Assembly: GCF_005876855.1 (NCBI RefSeq)
Contig: NZ_QLAE01000001.1
Span: forward strand, 124,001-188,000
Length of the DNA: 64,000 bases
Direction: 5' to 3'
Source of the DNA: Stutzerimonas nosocomialis
GTDB lineage: Bacteria > Pseudomonadota > Gammaproteobacteria > Pseudomonadales > Pseudomonadaceae
Numbering within the stretch: position 1 is the first letter of the stretch; each line of letters begins with the position of its first letter. Position numbers and translations under genes: made by a program. Under the pieces are notes generated by a model that worked only from the letters and a program-made list of their open reading frames with translations, ran no database searches and was not told the DNA's origin. Of this stretch, positions 56,101 to 64,000 are shown piece by piece.

Positions 56101-57399
56101 ATGCACGACTACGTCACCTGGCTCCGCCACGCTTCGCCCTACATCAACTCGCACCGCGACCGCACCTTCGTCGTCATGCTGCCGGGCGACGGGGTGGAGC
56201 ATCCCAATTTCGCCAACATCGTCCATGACCTGGTGCTCCTGCACAGCCTCGGGGTGCGCCTGGTGCTGGTGTTCGGCTCGCGTCCGCAGATCGAGGCGCG
56301 GCTGGCCGCGCGCGGGCTGGCGCCGCGCTTTCATCGCGACCTGCGGATCACCGATGCGCCGACCCTCGAATGCGTGATCGATGCGGTCGGACAGCTGCGC
56401 ATCGCCATCGAGGCGCGCCTGTCGATGGACATGGCCGCCTCGCCGATGCAGGGCGCGCGGCTGCGGGTGGCCAGTGGCAATTTCGTCACCGCCCGCCCGA
56501 TCGGCGTGGTCGACGGCATCGACTACCACCACACCGGCGAGGTCCGCCGGATCGACCGCAAGGGCATCGGCCGCTTGCTCGACGAGCGCACCATCGTGCT
56601 GCTGTCGCCGCTGGGGTACTCGCCGACCGGTGAAATCTTCAACCTCGCCTGCGAAGACGTGGCCACCCGCGCGGCGGTGGACCTGAAGGCCGACAAGCTG
56701 GTGCTCTACGGCGCGGAACGCGGCCTGCTGGACGAGAGCGGCACGCTGGTGCGCGAGCTGCGCCCGCAGCAGATCCCGGCCTATGTCCAGAAACTGGGCA
56801 GCAACTACCAGGGCGAACTGCTCGACGCGGCGGCGCAGGCCTGCCGCGGCGGGGTACCGCGCAGCCATGTGGTGAGCTATGTCGACGACGGCTCGCTGCT
56901 GACCGAGCTGTTCACCCGCGACGGCGGCGGGACCATGGTGTCGCAGGAGCAGTTCGAGCAGCTGCGCGAGGCGACCATCGAGGACGTCGGCGGGCTCATC
57001 GATCTGATCACCCCGCTGGAGGAACAGGGCATCCTGGTGCGTCGCTCCCGCGAGGTGCTGGAGCGCGAGATCGAGCAGTTCAGCATCGTCGAGCGCGACG
57101 GCCTGATCATCGCCTGTGCGGCGCTCTATCCCATTGCGGGGTCCGACTCGGGGGAGCTGGCGTGCCTGGCGGTCAACCCCGAGTACCGCCACGGCGGGCG
57201 GGGCGACGAGCTGCTCGAGCGCATCGAGAGCCGCGCCCGGCAGATGGGTCTGAAGAAGCTGTTCGTCCTCACCACCCGCACCGCGCACTGGTTCCGCGAA
57301 CGCGGTTTCGAGCCCAGCGGGGTGGAGAGCCTGCCCGCGGCTCGTGCCTCGCTGTACAACTTCCAGCGTAACTCGAAGATCTTCGAAAAGCCGCTGTGA
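56101..57399 (+). CDS. argA: N-acetylglutamate synthase
   Basis: First enzyme of arginine synthesis, acetylating glutamate with acetyl-CoA. The 432-residue product has an N-terminal amino-acid-kinase-like regulatory domain (~10-285; FVVMLPGDGVEHPNF, LVLVFGSRPQIEARL) that binds arginine for feedback inhibition. A C-terminal GNAT domain (~290-432) holds CLAVNPEYRHGGRGDELLER as the acetyl-CoA loop (Q/RxxGxG/A form RHGGRG). Length and order match the Pseudomonas ArgA. It is co-transcribed with argE and convergent with gshA, the two stops being separated by a shared hairpin. Confidence 0.96.
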   Translation: MHDYVTWLRHASPYINSHRDRTFVVMLPGDGVEHPNFANIVHDLVLLHSLGVRLVLVFGSRPQIEARLAARGLAPRFHRDLRITDAPTLECVIDAVGQLRIAIEARLSMDMAASPMQGARLRVASGNFVTARPIGVVDGIDYHHTGEVRRIDRKGIGRLLDERTIVLLSPLGYSPTGEIFNLACEDVATRAAVDLKADKLVLYGAERGLLDESGTLVRELRPQQIPAYVQKLGSNYQGELLDAAAQACRGGVPRSHVVSYVDDGSLLTELFTRDGGGTMVSQEQFEQLREATIEDVGGLIDLITPLEEQGILVRRSREVLEREIEQFSIVERDGLIIACAALYPIAGSDSGELACLAVNPEYRHGGRGDELLERIESRARQMGLKKLFVLTTRTAHWFRERGFEPSGVESLPAARASLYNFQRNSKIFEKPL

Positions 57400-57405
57400 C
57401 GGGCG

Positions 57406-57426
57406 GCCCGCCTGTCTCAGGCGGGC
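57406..57426. terminator. Shared hairpin between argA and gshA
   Basis: GCCCGCCTG-TCT-CAGGCGGGC is a perfect 9-bp stem with a 3-base loop, starting seven bases after the argA stop. The loop and right arm contain the gshA stop codon (57417-57419). It can terminate transcription from both sides, though T-tracts are weak. Confidence 0.6.
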
Positions 57427-59030
57427 AGGGTGGTCAGGCTGCGCTGGTAGTCCTCGACGAAGCTGTCGAAATCCTGGGTCTCGGCCTGCTCCATGCGGGC
57501 CTGCTGCTCCAGCGACTGCTGCGCGGTCGCCTCGAAGCCTGCGAGCTCCTCGCCCAGCATGGGCATCCGGCGGAAATAGTCGGTATGGGCCACGCTCTGG
57601 CGCAGGGCGAAGGCGCGGAAGCTCTCGCCGTGCTGGCGCAACTGTTCCAGCACCTGCGCCGAGGGCGTGAGGCTGGGGTCGACCACCTTGGTCTGCTGCA
57701 CGGTCACGGCCTGCCGGTGCAGGTCGTCGCCGCGGCTGCGGTCGAGCAGCTCGGCGACCTGGCCGATGCCGTCGAGCAGTTCCTGCGCCCAGGCCTTGAG
57801 CCCTACCGCCTCACCGCCGCGCATCAGTTCGAGCCCCGGACGCCGGCCTTCCTTGACCACCCTGAGGAAGTTGTCGGTCGCCGCGGCGCATTCCCCGTCC
57901 ACCAGGAAGGGGCTGTCCTCCAACGCGCAGTAGAGCAGGAAGGCGTCGAGGAAGCGGGCCTCGGTGATGTCGATCCCCAGCGGCAGGAAGGGGTTGATGT
58001 CTAGGCAGCGCACTTCGACGTACTGGATGCCGCGCGCGCGCAGGGCCTGGATCGGCCGCTCGCCGACGCCGGTGACCCGCTTGGGGCGGATGTTGGAGTA
58101 GTACTCGTTCTCGATCTGCAGCACGCTGGTGTTGAGCTGCTGCCAGTTGCCCTGGGCATCCTTGGTGCCTTGCGCGACATAGGGCGGGTAGGGCGTCGAG
58201 ACGGCCTTGTGCAGGCTCTCGGTATAGCTCTCCAGGTTGTCGTAGCAGGGGGTGAGGCCTGCCTGGGCGTTGTTCTGGTAGCCCAGGTCGCTCATCCGCA
58301 GGCTGGTCGCATAGGGCAGGTAGAGGGTGTCAGCATCGAGCTGCTCGAGCTGGTGCGCACGGCCGCGCAGGAAGCCCGCGTCCAGCGCCGGCGAGGCGCC
58401 GAACAGGTACATCAGCAGCCAGCTGAAGCGGCGGAAGTTGCGGATCAGCGCGATGTAGCGCTGCGACTGGTAGTGCTGCGGCTCCCGGGTGTCGCCTTCG
58501 GCCTGGCGCAGTGCCGACCAGAGCGCCTCGGGCAGCGAGAAGTTGTAATGGATGCCGGCGATGCACTGCATGGTCTTGCCGTAGCGCAGGGCCAGGCCGC
58601 GGCGGTAGACGTGCTTGAGCCGGCCGATGTTGGAGCTGCCGTACTCGGCGATGGGGATCTGCGCCTCCTCGGGGAGCGGGCAGGGCATCGAGGCGCTCCA
58701 GAGGTATTCACCGGCGAGCTTGTTGTAGGTGAATCGGTGGATCGCCTCGAGCTCGGCCAGGGTCTTTTCCGGGTCGGTCTCGGTGGAGGTGATGAACTCC
58801 AGCAGCGCCTCGGAATAGTCGGTGGTGATCTGCGGGTGGGTCAGCGCCGAACCCAGGGGCCGGGGATGGGGGGTGAGCGCCAGCAGGCCCTGTGTGTCGA
58901 CGCGCAGGCATTCGCGTTCGATCCCGTGCAGGCATTGAGTGAGCAGTGGCAGGTGGGAGGACTCGGCCAGCAGTGCCAGGCGGCGGGAAAGAAGCTCGCT
59001 CAAGATGGGTGTCCCCGAAAAGGTGGTCAT
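57417..59030 (-). CDS. gshA: Glutamate-cysteine ligase
   Basis: ATP-dependent first step of glutathione synthesis, joining glutamate and cysteine through the gamma-carboxyl group. I start at [21 protein letters not shown] (59030); the family core starts at LLSRRLALL. The 537 residues are of the proteobacterial type 1 class, with [12 protein letters not shown] (~35-46), [12 protein letters not shown] (~70-81), [19 protein letters not shown] (~144-162) and [19 protein letters not shown] (~334-352). All substrate-site words are intact. It is transcribed alone; 84 bases separate it from the thioesterase gene upstream on the same strand. Confidence 0.96.
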   Translation of the reverse strand: MTTFSGTPILSELLSRRLALLAESSHLPLLTQCLHGIERECLRVDTQGLLALTPHPRPLGSALTHPQITTDYSEALLEFITSTETDPEKTLAELEAIHRFTYNKLAGEYLWSASMPCPLPEEAQIPIAEYGSSNIGRLKHVYRRGLALRYGKTMQCIAGIHYNFSLPEALWSALRQAEGDTREPQHYQSQRYIALIRNFRRFSWLLMYLFGASPALDAGFLRGRAHQLEQLDADTLYLPYATSLRMSDLGYQNNAQAGLTPCYDNLESYTESLHKAVSTPYPPYVAQGTKDAQGNWQQLNTSVLQIENEYYSNIRPKRVTGVGERPIQALRARGIQYVEVRCLDINPFLPLGIDITEARFLDAFLLYCALEDSPFLVDGECAAATDNFLRVVKEGRRPGLELMRGGEAVGLKAWAQELLDGIGQVAELLDRSRGDDLHRQAVTVQQTKVVDPSLTPSAQVLEQLRQHGESFRAFALRQSVAHTDYFRRMPMLGEELAGFEATAQQSLEQQARMEQAETQDFDSFVEDYQRSLTTLPA

Positions 59031-59113
59031 GTCTGATATCCGCCTCGATATGGGGGAGGTCGGATCGGTCTGCAAGGGCGGTGACGAGTTTTACCCGTCC
59101 TCAGCTTGGGTGC

Positions 59114-59497
59114 CTAGAGTTGCGCAAAGGTCCCTTGTCCCTTGGCGATCAGCTTGTCGCCCTGCGTCACCTCGGCTTCGACCACCAGTGTACGCCGTCC
59201 GGCATGCAGCACGCGGGCGGTGCAGAGCACCTCGCCGCTGTCGATGGAGCGCAGGTAGTTGATCTTGCATTCGAGCGTGACGCTCTGTCGATCGAAGCCA
59301 TGGGCGCTGGAGCAGGCCAGCCCCATGCTCATGTCCATCAGGCTGAACAGCGCGCCGCCGTGCAGCTTGCTGTGTCGGTTGCGCAGATGCTCGCCCATTT
59401 CCAGGCGTACCCGCGCCTCGCCGTTCTCGACGCGGAGCGGTTGGCAGCCAAGCAGCTGGCTGAAGGCGCTTATCTGCAGGTCTTCGGTGATTTCCAT
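59114..59497 (-). CDS. PaaI-family hotdog thioesterase
   Basis: A 127-residue acyl-CoA thioesterase. The start MEITEDLQISAFSQLLG at 59497 fits the family; the longer open frame upstream overlaps tex in antisense-like sequence and is not coding. The hallmark HGGALFSLMDMSMGLAC (~46-62) contains the catalytic His-Gly-Gly and the Asp of the long helix. It lies 76 bases after the tex stop on the same strand and before gshA, an order I know from P. aeruginosa. Substrate unknown. Confidence 0.88.
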   Translation of the reverse strand: MEITEDLQISAFSQLLGCQPLRVENGEARVRLEMGEHLRNRHSKLHGGALFSLMDMSMGLACSSAHGFDRQSVTLECKINYLRSIDSGEVLCTARVLHAGRRTLVVEAEVTQGDKLIAKGQGTFAQL

Positions 59498-59573
59498 GGA
59501 GGTTCCGCCCACTGGGGAGTGATGACGGCGCGCCATGGGCGCGCCGTCCAACTTCTGACCGCGATCGGCGGCG

Positions 59574-61901
59574 TTACTTGCGCAGCTGCTTGGCGTTGGC
59601 GAACAAGGCGGCCATCGCGGCGTTGGCCGGCGCCGGCTTGTCCTGGCTGCTGTGGCGTTCGCTGCGTGGCTCGCCGCCGCGCTTGCCGTTGCCGCGCGCT
59701 TGCCCGCCGCGGGTGCCCTCGGTCTTCTCGCCGGGGGTGTCGCCCATGCGCATCGACAGGCCGACGCGGTTGCGCGCAATGTCGACCTCCATCACCTTGA
59801 CCTTGACGATGTCGCCGGCCTTGACCACTTCGTAGGGGTCCTTGACGAACTTTTCCGACAGCGCGCTGATGTGCACCAGACCGTCCTGATGCACGCCGAT
59901 GTCGACGAAGGCGCCGAAGTTGGTGACGTTGGTGATCACGCCCTCGAGCACCATGCCCGGCTTGAGGTCCTTGAGGGTTTCGACGCCCTCCTGGAAGGCG
60001 GCGGTCTTGAATTCCGGGCGTGGGTCGCGGCCCGGCTTCTCCAGCTCCTGGAGGATGTCGCCGACGGTCACCAGGCCAAAGGTTTCGTCGGTGAACTTCT
60101 TCGGGTCCAGGCGCTTGAGGAAGGCCGAATCGCCGATCAGCGAACGGATGTCGCGGCCGGTGTCGGCGGCGATGCGCTGCACCAGCGGGTAGGTCTCCGG
60201 GTGCACGGCGGACGCGTCGAGCGGGTTCTCACCGTTCATGACGCGCAGGAAGCCCGCGGCCTGCTCGAAGGTCTTCTCGCCCAGGCGTGGCACCTTCTTC
60301 AGCTCGGCGCGGCTCTTGAAGGCGCCGTTGGCGTCGCGGTAGGCGACGATGTTCTGCGCCAGGGTGCCGTTGAGCCCGGAGATGCGTGCCAGCAACGCGG
60401 CCGAGGCCATGTTCAGGTCGACGCCGACGGCGTTCACGCAGTCCTCGACCACCGCATCCAGGCTGCGCGCCAGCTTGAGCTGGGAGACGTCGTGCTGGTA
60501 CTGGCCGACGCCGATCGCCTTGGGCTCGATCTTCACCAGCTCGGCCAGCGGGTCCTGCAGGCGGCGGGCGATGGACACCGCGCCGCGCAGCGACACGTCG
60601 AGGTCGGGGAATTCGCGTGCGGCCAGTTCCGAGGCCGAGTACACCGAGGCGCCGGCCTCGCTGACCATGATCTTGGTGAGCTTGAGGCCCGGCACCTTCT
60701 GGATCAGCTCGCCGGCGAGCTTGTCGGTCTCGCGGCTGGCGGTGCCGTTGCCGATGGCGATCAGGTCGACGCCGTGCTTGGCGCACAGCTTGGCGAGGAT
60801 CGCCAGGGTGCCGTCCCAGTCGTTGCGCGGCGCGTGCGGGTAGACGGTGGCGGTGTCGAGCAGCTTGCCGGTGGCATCGACCACCGCCACCTTGCAGCCG
60901 GTGCGCAGGCCCGGGTCGAGGGCCAGGGTCGCGCGAGGGCCGGCCGGCGCGGCCAGCAGCAGGTCGTGCAGGTTGCGGGCGAAGACGCTGATGGCTTCGT
61001 CCTCGGCCTTGTCGCGCAGTTCGCCGAACAGGTCGGTCTCGAGCGAGGTGTAGAGCTTGACCTTCCAGGTCCAGCGCACCACTTCGGCGAGCCATCTGTC
61101 CGCCGGGCGCGAGGCCTGGGTGATGCCGAAACGCTCGGCGATCATCGCCTCGCAGGGGTGCATGGCACCGGGAACCTCGTCGCCGACCTTCAGGCTGGCA
61201 CTGAGCACGCCCTCGTTGCGGCCGCGGAAGATCGCCAGGGCGCGGTGCGAAGGCACGCCCTTGAGCGGCTCGTCGTGCTCGAAATAGTCGCTGAACTTGG
61301 CGCCTTCGGCGTCCTTGCCCGGCACCAGCCGGGCGCTGAGGGTGGCGTGGTCCTTGAGGAAACCGCGCAGCCTGGCCAGCAGGTCGGCGTCCTCGGCGAA
61401 GCGCTCCATGAGGATGTACTTGGCGCCTTCGAGTACCGCCTTGGTGTCGGCGAAGCCTTTCTCGGCATCGACGAAGCGCGCGGCCTCGGTCTCGGGGTCC
61501 AGCGCCGGATTGCCGAACAGGGCATCGGCCAGCTCGCCCAGGCCGGCTTCGAGGGCGATCTGGCCCTTGGTGCGGCGCTTCTGCTTGTAGGGCAGATAGA
61601 GGTCTTCGAGGCGGGTCTTGGTGTCGGCCAGGTTGATCTCGCGGGCCAGCTCGGGGGTCAGCTTGCCCTGTTCCTCGATGGACGACAGGATCGCGGCGCG
61701 GCGGTCGTCCAGCTCGCGCAGGTAGCGCAGGCGCTCCTCCAGGTGACGCAGCTGGGTGTCGTCGAGGCTGCCGGTCACTTCCTTGCGGTAACGGGCGATG
61801 AAGGGCACGGTCGAACCTTCGTCGAGCAGTGCCACGGCGGCGGCGACCTGTTGCGGGCGCACGCCCAGTTCTTCGGCGATACGGGAGTTGATGCTGTCCA
61901 T
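59574..61901 (-). CDS. tex: Tex-family RNA-binding transcription accessory protein
   Basis: Cytoplasmic protein that binds RNA through an S1 domain and is linked to transcription control and stress tolerance. Start [19 protein letters not shown] at 61901, with AGGTAGG just before; an ATG at 61922 would add seven residues. The 775 residues show the N-terminal Tex domain ([19 protein letters not shown], ~28-46), a YqgF-like RNase H fold ([16 protein letters not shown], ~325-340), helix-hairpin-helix repeats (~490-560) and the S1 domain (~645-720; [21 protein letters not shown]). A basic Gly/Arg tail follows S1. Divergent from amgR. Confidence 0.95.
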   Translation of the reverse strand: MDSINSRIAEELGVRPQQVAAAVALLDEGSTVPFIARYRKEVTGSLDDTQLRHLEERLRYLRELDDRRAAILSSIEEQGKLTPELAREINLADTKTRLEDLYLPYKQKRRTKGQIALEAGLGELADALFGNPALDPETEAARFVDAEKGFADTKAVLEGAKYILMERFAEDADLLARLRGFLKDHATLSARLVPGKDAEGAKFSDYFEHDEPLKGVPSHRALAIFRGRNEGVLSASLKVGDEVPGAMHPCEAMIAERFGITQASRPADRWLAEVVRWTWKVKLYTSLETDLFGELRDKAEDEAISVFARNLHDLLLAAPAGPRATLALDPGLRTGCKVAVVDATGKLLDTATVYPHAPRNDWDGTLAILAKLCAKHGVDLIAIGNGTASRETDKLAGELIQKVPGLKLTKIMVSEAGASVYSASELAAREFPDLDVSLRGAVSIARRLQDPLAELVKIEPKAIGVGQYQHDVSQLKLARSLDAVVEDCVNAVGVDLNMASAALLARISGLNGTLAQNIVAYRDANGAFKSRAELKKVPRLGEKTFEQAAGFLRVMNGENPLDASAVHPETYPLVQRIAADTGRDIRSLIGDSAFLKRLDPKKFTDETFGLVTVGDILQELEKPGRDPRPEFKTAAFQEGVETLKDLKPGMVLEGVITNVTNFGAFVDIGVHQDGLVHISALSEKFVKDPYEVVKAGDIVKVKVMEVDIARNRVGLSMRMGDTPGEKTEGTRGGQARGNGKRGGEPRSERHSSQDKPAPANAAMAALFANAKQLRK

Positions 61902-62126
61902 GAACCTACCTGGGTCAGTCAAACCATGCAGGCCTGGCCTGCGCGAAAGCCGGCGATTATAAGGGAAAGCACAGCCGTGGGGCGGCCGGCGGCTGTCGCG
62001 GCGCCGCGCAGGGCGCTGTGGGCGTCGTCACGCTGGGTCGCGTGGCGAAAAATCTGCTAACAATGGGTGCCAATGGTTCGCAGACTGCTGCGCCATAATG
62101 CACCGATACCAGTTCCGGGAGTTTCC

Positions 62127-62858
62127 ATGAGTACCGCATCTGCCAATGAAGGCGAAAAGATCCTCATCGTCGACGACGATTCCCGACTTCGGCGCCTGCT
62201 GGAACGCTTTCTCGATGAGCAGGGTTACCGCGTGCGGACCGTGGAGAACACCGAGCAGATGGACCGTCTGCTCAGCCGCGAGCTGTTCCACCTGGTGGTG
62301 CTCGACCTGATGATGCCGGGCGAGGACGGACTGTCCGCCTGCCGCCGGCTGCGCGAGGGCAGCAACCAGATCCCGATCATCATGCTCACCGCCAAGGGCG
62401 ACGAGTCGAGCCGCATCCAGGGGCTGGAGGTCGGCGCCGACGATTACCTCGCCAAGCCGTTCAACCCCCGCGAGCTGCTGGCGCGCATCAAGGCGGTGCT
62501 GCGCCGCCAGGCGCCCCAGGTGCCGGGCGCGCCGGCCAGCGACGACGAGGTCGTGACCTTCGGCGAATATGAGCTGTACCTGGCCACCCGCGAGCTGAAG
62601 AAGGGCGACGAGGTGCACATGCTCACCACCGGCGAATTCGCCGTGCTCAAGGCGCTGGTGCAGCATGCGCGCGAGCCGCTGACCCGCGACAAGCTGATGA
62701 ACCTGGCCCGCGGCCGCGAGTGGGATGCCCTGGAGCGCTCCATCGACGTGCAGATCTCGCGCCTGCGCCGGCTGATCGAGCCCGATCCGTCCAAGCCGCG
62801 CTACATCCAGACCGTCTGGGGCGTGGGCTACGTGTTCGTGCCGGACGGCAACAAGTGA
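62127..62858 (+). CDS. amgR: OmpR-family response regulator AmgR
   Basis: DNA-binding response regulator; in P. aeruginosa the orthologue controls membrane-stress and aminoglycoside-tolerance genes. The start MSTASANEGEKILIVDDDS at 62127 has GGGAG seven bases before. The 243-residue product has a receiver domain (D15-D17 acidic cluster, phospho-acceptor D60 in VVLDLMMPGEDG, K in YLAKPFNPREL) and an OmpR winged helix (~140-240, ending YIQTVWGVGYVFVPDG). CATAAT at 62094-62099 is a plausible -10. It is followed by its kinase gene after a hairpin-containing gap of 104 bases. Confidence 0.94.
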   Translation: MSTASANEGEKILIVDDDSRLRRLLERFLDEQGYRVRTVENTEQMDRLLSRELFHLVVLDLMMPGEDGLSACRRLREGSNQIPIIMLTAKGDESSRIQGLEVGADDYLAKPFNPRELLARIKAVLRRQAPQVPGAPASDDEVVTFGEYELYLATRELKKGDEVHMLTTGEFAVLKALVQHAREPLTRDKLMNLARGREWDALERSIDVQISRLRRLIEPDPSKPRYIQTVWGVGYVFVPDGNK

Positions 62859-62898
62859 GCAGTCAAGCTGCAGACTGCAAGCCGTGACGAAAAGCGGG

Positions 62899-62925
62899 GC
62901 GCCATCATGGCGCTCTTCTTCTTCC
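62899..62925 (+). terminator. Hairpin with T-rich tail between amgR and amgS
   Basis: GCGCCA-TCA-TGGCGC (62899-62913) is followed by TCTTCTTCTTCC. Flanking it, AGTCAAGCTGCAG (62861-62873) and CTGCAACCTGAGACT (62925-62939) form an imperfect outer inverted repeat of the kind seen in the pst heptad arrays. It can attenuate amgS relative to amgR. Confidence 0.6.
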
Positions 62926-62962
62926 TGCAACCTGAGACTTATGGCGTGACGCCGCCTTCCCC

Positions 62963-64000
62963 ATGAAAGCCCCCCTGTGGTTCCCGCAAAGCTTCTTCGC
63001 CCGCACCCTGTGGCTGGTGCTCATCGTCGTGCTCTTTTCCAAGGTGCTGACGCTGTTCTACCTGATGATGAACGAGGACGTGCTGGTCGACCGCCAGTAC
63101 AGCCATGGCGCGGCCCTGACCCTGCGCGCCTACTGGGCCGCCGACGACGAGAACCGCGAGCGCATCGCCAAGGCGGTCGGCCTGCGGCGGGTGCCGGAGC
63201 AGGAAGTGCCGGCCAGCGAGTACCACTGGCCGTACTCGGAAATCTTCAAGCGGCAGATGCAGGCCGAGCTGGGTCCGGAGACCGAGGTCCACGTGCGCAT
63301 CCAGCCCTCGCCGGCGCTCTGGGCCCGTTCCCCGGGGCTGGGGCGTGGCTGGATCGAGGTGCCGCTGTATCCCTATCCGCTGCAGGGGCAGCGCATCTGG
63401 AGCGTGCTGGCCTGGTTCCTCGGCATCGGCCTGCTGTCGACCGCGGCCGCCTGGATCTTCGTCAGCCAGCTCAACCTGCCGCTCAAGCGGCTGGTCTACG
63501 CCGCCCGGCAGATCGGCCAGGGGCGCAGCGTGCGGCTGCCGGTCAGCGACACGCCGAGCGAGATGACCGAGCTGTATCGCGCCTTCAACCAGATGGCCGA
63601 GGATGTCGAGCAGGCCGGGCGCGAACGCGAGCTGATGCTGGCCGGCGTTTCCCATGACCTGCGCACGCCGCTGACCCGTCTGCGCCTGTCGCTGGAGCTG
63701 ATGCCCAACGACGCCGAGCTGACCGAGGAGATGGTCCGCGACATCGAGGACATGGACGCCATCCTCGACCAGTTCCTGGCGTTCATCCGCGACGGGCGGG
63801 ACGAGCCGGTGGAGCCCACCGATCTCGGCGAGCTGATCCGCGAGGTCGTGCAGCCGTACAACCAGCATGCCGAGACGGTGCGCCTGTGCGTCGAGCCGAT
63901 CCCGGTGCTGGCGCTGCGCCGGGTGTCGATCAAGCGTCTGCTGGTGAACCTGATCGAGAACGCGCTGCGCTACGGCGGTCACGGCGTCGAACTCGAGGCG
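62963..64000 (+). CDS. amgS: EnvZ-family sensor histidine kinase AmgS (5' part)
   Basis: Inner-membrane kinase paired with AmgR. The frame is open to the right edge (346 codons), so the end lies outside the window. It begins MKAPLWFPQSFFARTLWLVL with a first helix (~14-36), a periplasmic segment (~37-145), a second helix (~146-167), HAMP (~168-220) and HisKA with LAGVSHDLRTPL (H231). The N box NLIENALRYGG is visible at the end; the G boxes are missing only because of the window edge. It is transcribed from amgR through the hairpin or from a promoter in the 104-base gap. Confidence 0.93.
   Translation, partial: MKAPLWFPQSFFARTLWLVLIVVLFSKVLTLFYLMMNEDVLVDRQYSHGAALTLRAYWAADDENRERIAKAVGLRRVPEQEVPASEYHWPYSEIFKRQMQAELGPETEVHVRIQPSPALWARSPGLGRGWIEVPLYPYPLQGQRIWSVLAWFLGIGLLSTAAAWIFVSQLNLPLKRLVYAARQIGQGRSVRLPVSDTPSEMTELYRAFNQMAEDVEQAGRERELMLAGVSHDLRTPLTRLRLSLELMPNDAELTEEMVRDIEDMDAILDQFLAFIRDGRDEPVEPTDLGELIREVVQPYNQHAETVRLCVEPIPVLALRRVSIKRLLVNLIENALRYGGHGVELEA

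Overview
The window is high-GC gammaproteobacterial chromosome of the Pseudomonas/Stutzerimonas type. The evidence is very GC-rich third codon positions, long shadow frames on both strands, and several gene blocks whose order I recognise from Pseudomonas (recC-recB-recD; pstSCAB-phoU-regulator-M23-corC-phoR-phoB-ubiA-ubiC-glcC-glcDEFG; rubredoxin-rubB-hupA; gcdR-gcdH-gcdG; CYTH/CHAD-DUF47-pit-argE-argA-gshA-thioesterase-tex-amgR-amgS). I count 50 clear protein genes. The first is cut by the left edge and the last (amgS) by the right edge. I found no tRNA, rRNA, CRISPR, transposase, integrase or prophage gene, and no intergenic gap longer than about 225 bases.

Layout: (1) 1-12.6 kb: the 3' end of a fused TRAP transporter permease, a convergent Na+/phosphate cotransporter with a PhoU-like tail, and the RecBCD nuclease operon in the order C-B-D. 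(2) 12.6-15.3 kb: an AEC-type transporter, a membrane diguanylate cyclase and a YciA-like thioesterase. (3) 15.4-30.1 kb: a phosphate block with pstS, pstC, pstA, pstB, phoU, a response regulator of unknown output, an M23 peptidase, a second diguanylate cyclase, and on the other strand phoB-phoR-corC-like. Pho boxes precede pstS, pstC and phoB. (4) 30.1-31.6 kb: ubiA and ubiC. (5) 31.7-41.2 kb: glycolate oxidation and glyoxylate use, with glcC divergent from glcDEFGB and a lactate/glycolate permease. Two identical GlcC-type palindromes lie between glcC and glcD. (6) 41.3-43.6 kb: rubredoxin, rubredoxin reductase, HU and an SCP2-like protein. (7) 43.7-47.3 kb: glutarate catabolism (gcdR, gcdH, gcdG). 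(8) 47.4-49.5 kb: a LemA/TPM membrane-protein operon. (9) 49.5-54.8 kb: an orphan PilB/GspE-like ATPase and a CYTH-CHAD protein, divergent from a DUF47-Pit phosphate pair. (10) 54.9-64 kb: argE, argA, gshA, a PaaI-like thioesterase, tex and the amgR-amgS (OmpR-EnvZ type) two-component system.

The unifying theme is phosphate. Three different importer types (Pst ABC, Pit, Na/Pi) are encoded here, each with its own PhoU-family partner or domain, together with PhoB/PhoR and a CHAD protein that may contact polyphosphate and has a Pho-box-like site upstream. I did not find an obviously new defence or mobile system. The least ordinary signals are two symmetric arrays of inverted 7-base repeats inside the pst operon, two micro-ORFs that join operon genes by stop/start overlaps (recB-recD, pstC-pstA), a Na/Pi transporter whose frame runs through a terminator-like hairpin into its convergent neighbour, and a phoU-linked response regulator with a non-canonical output domain.
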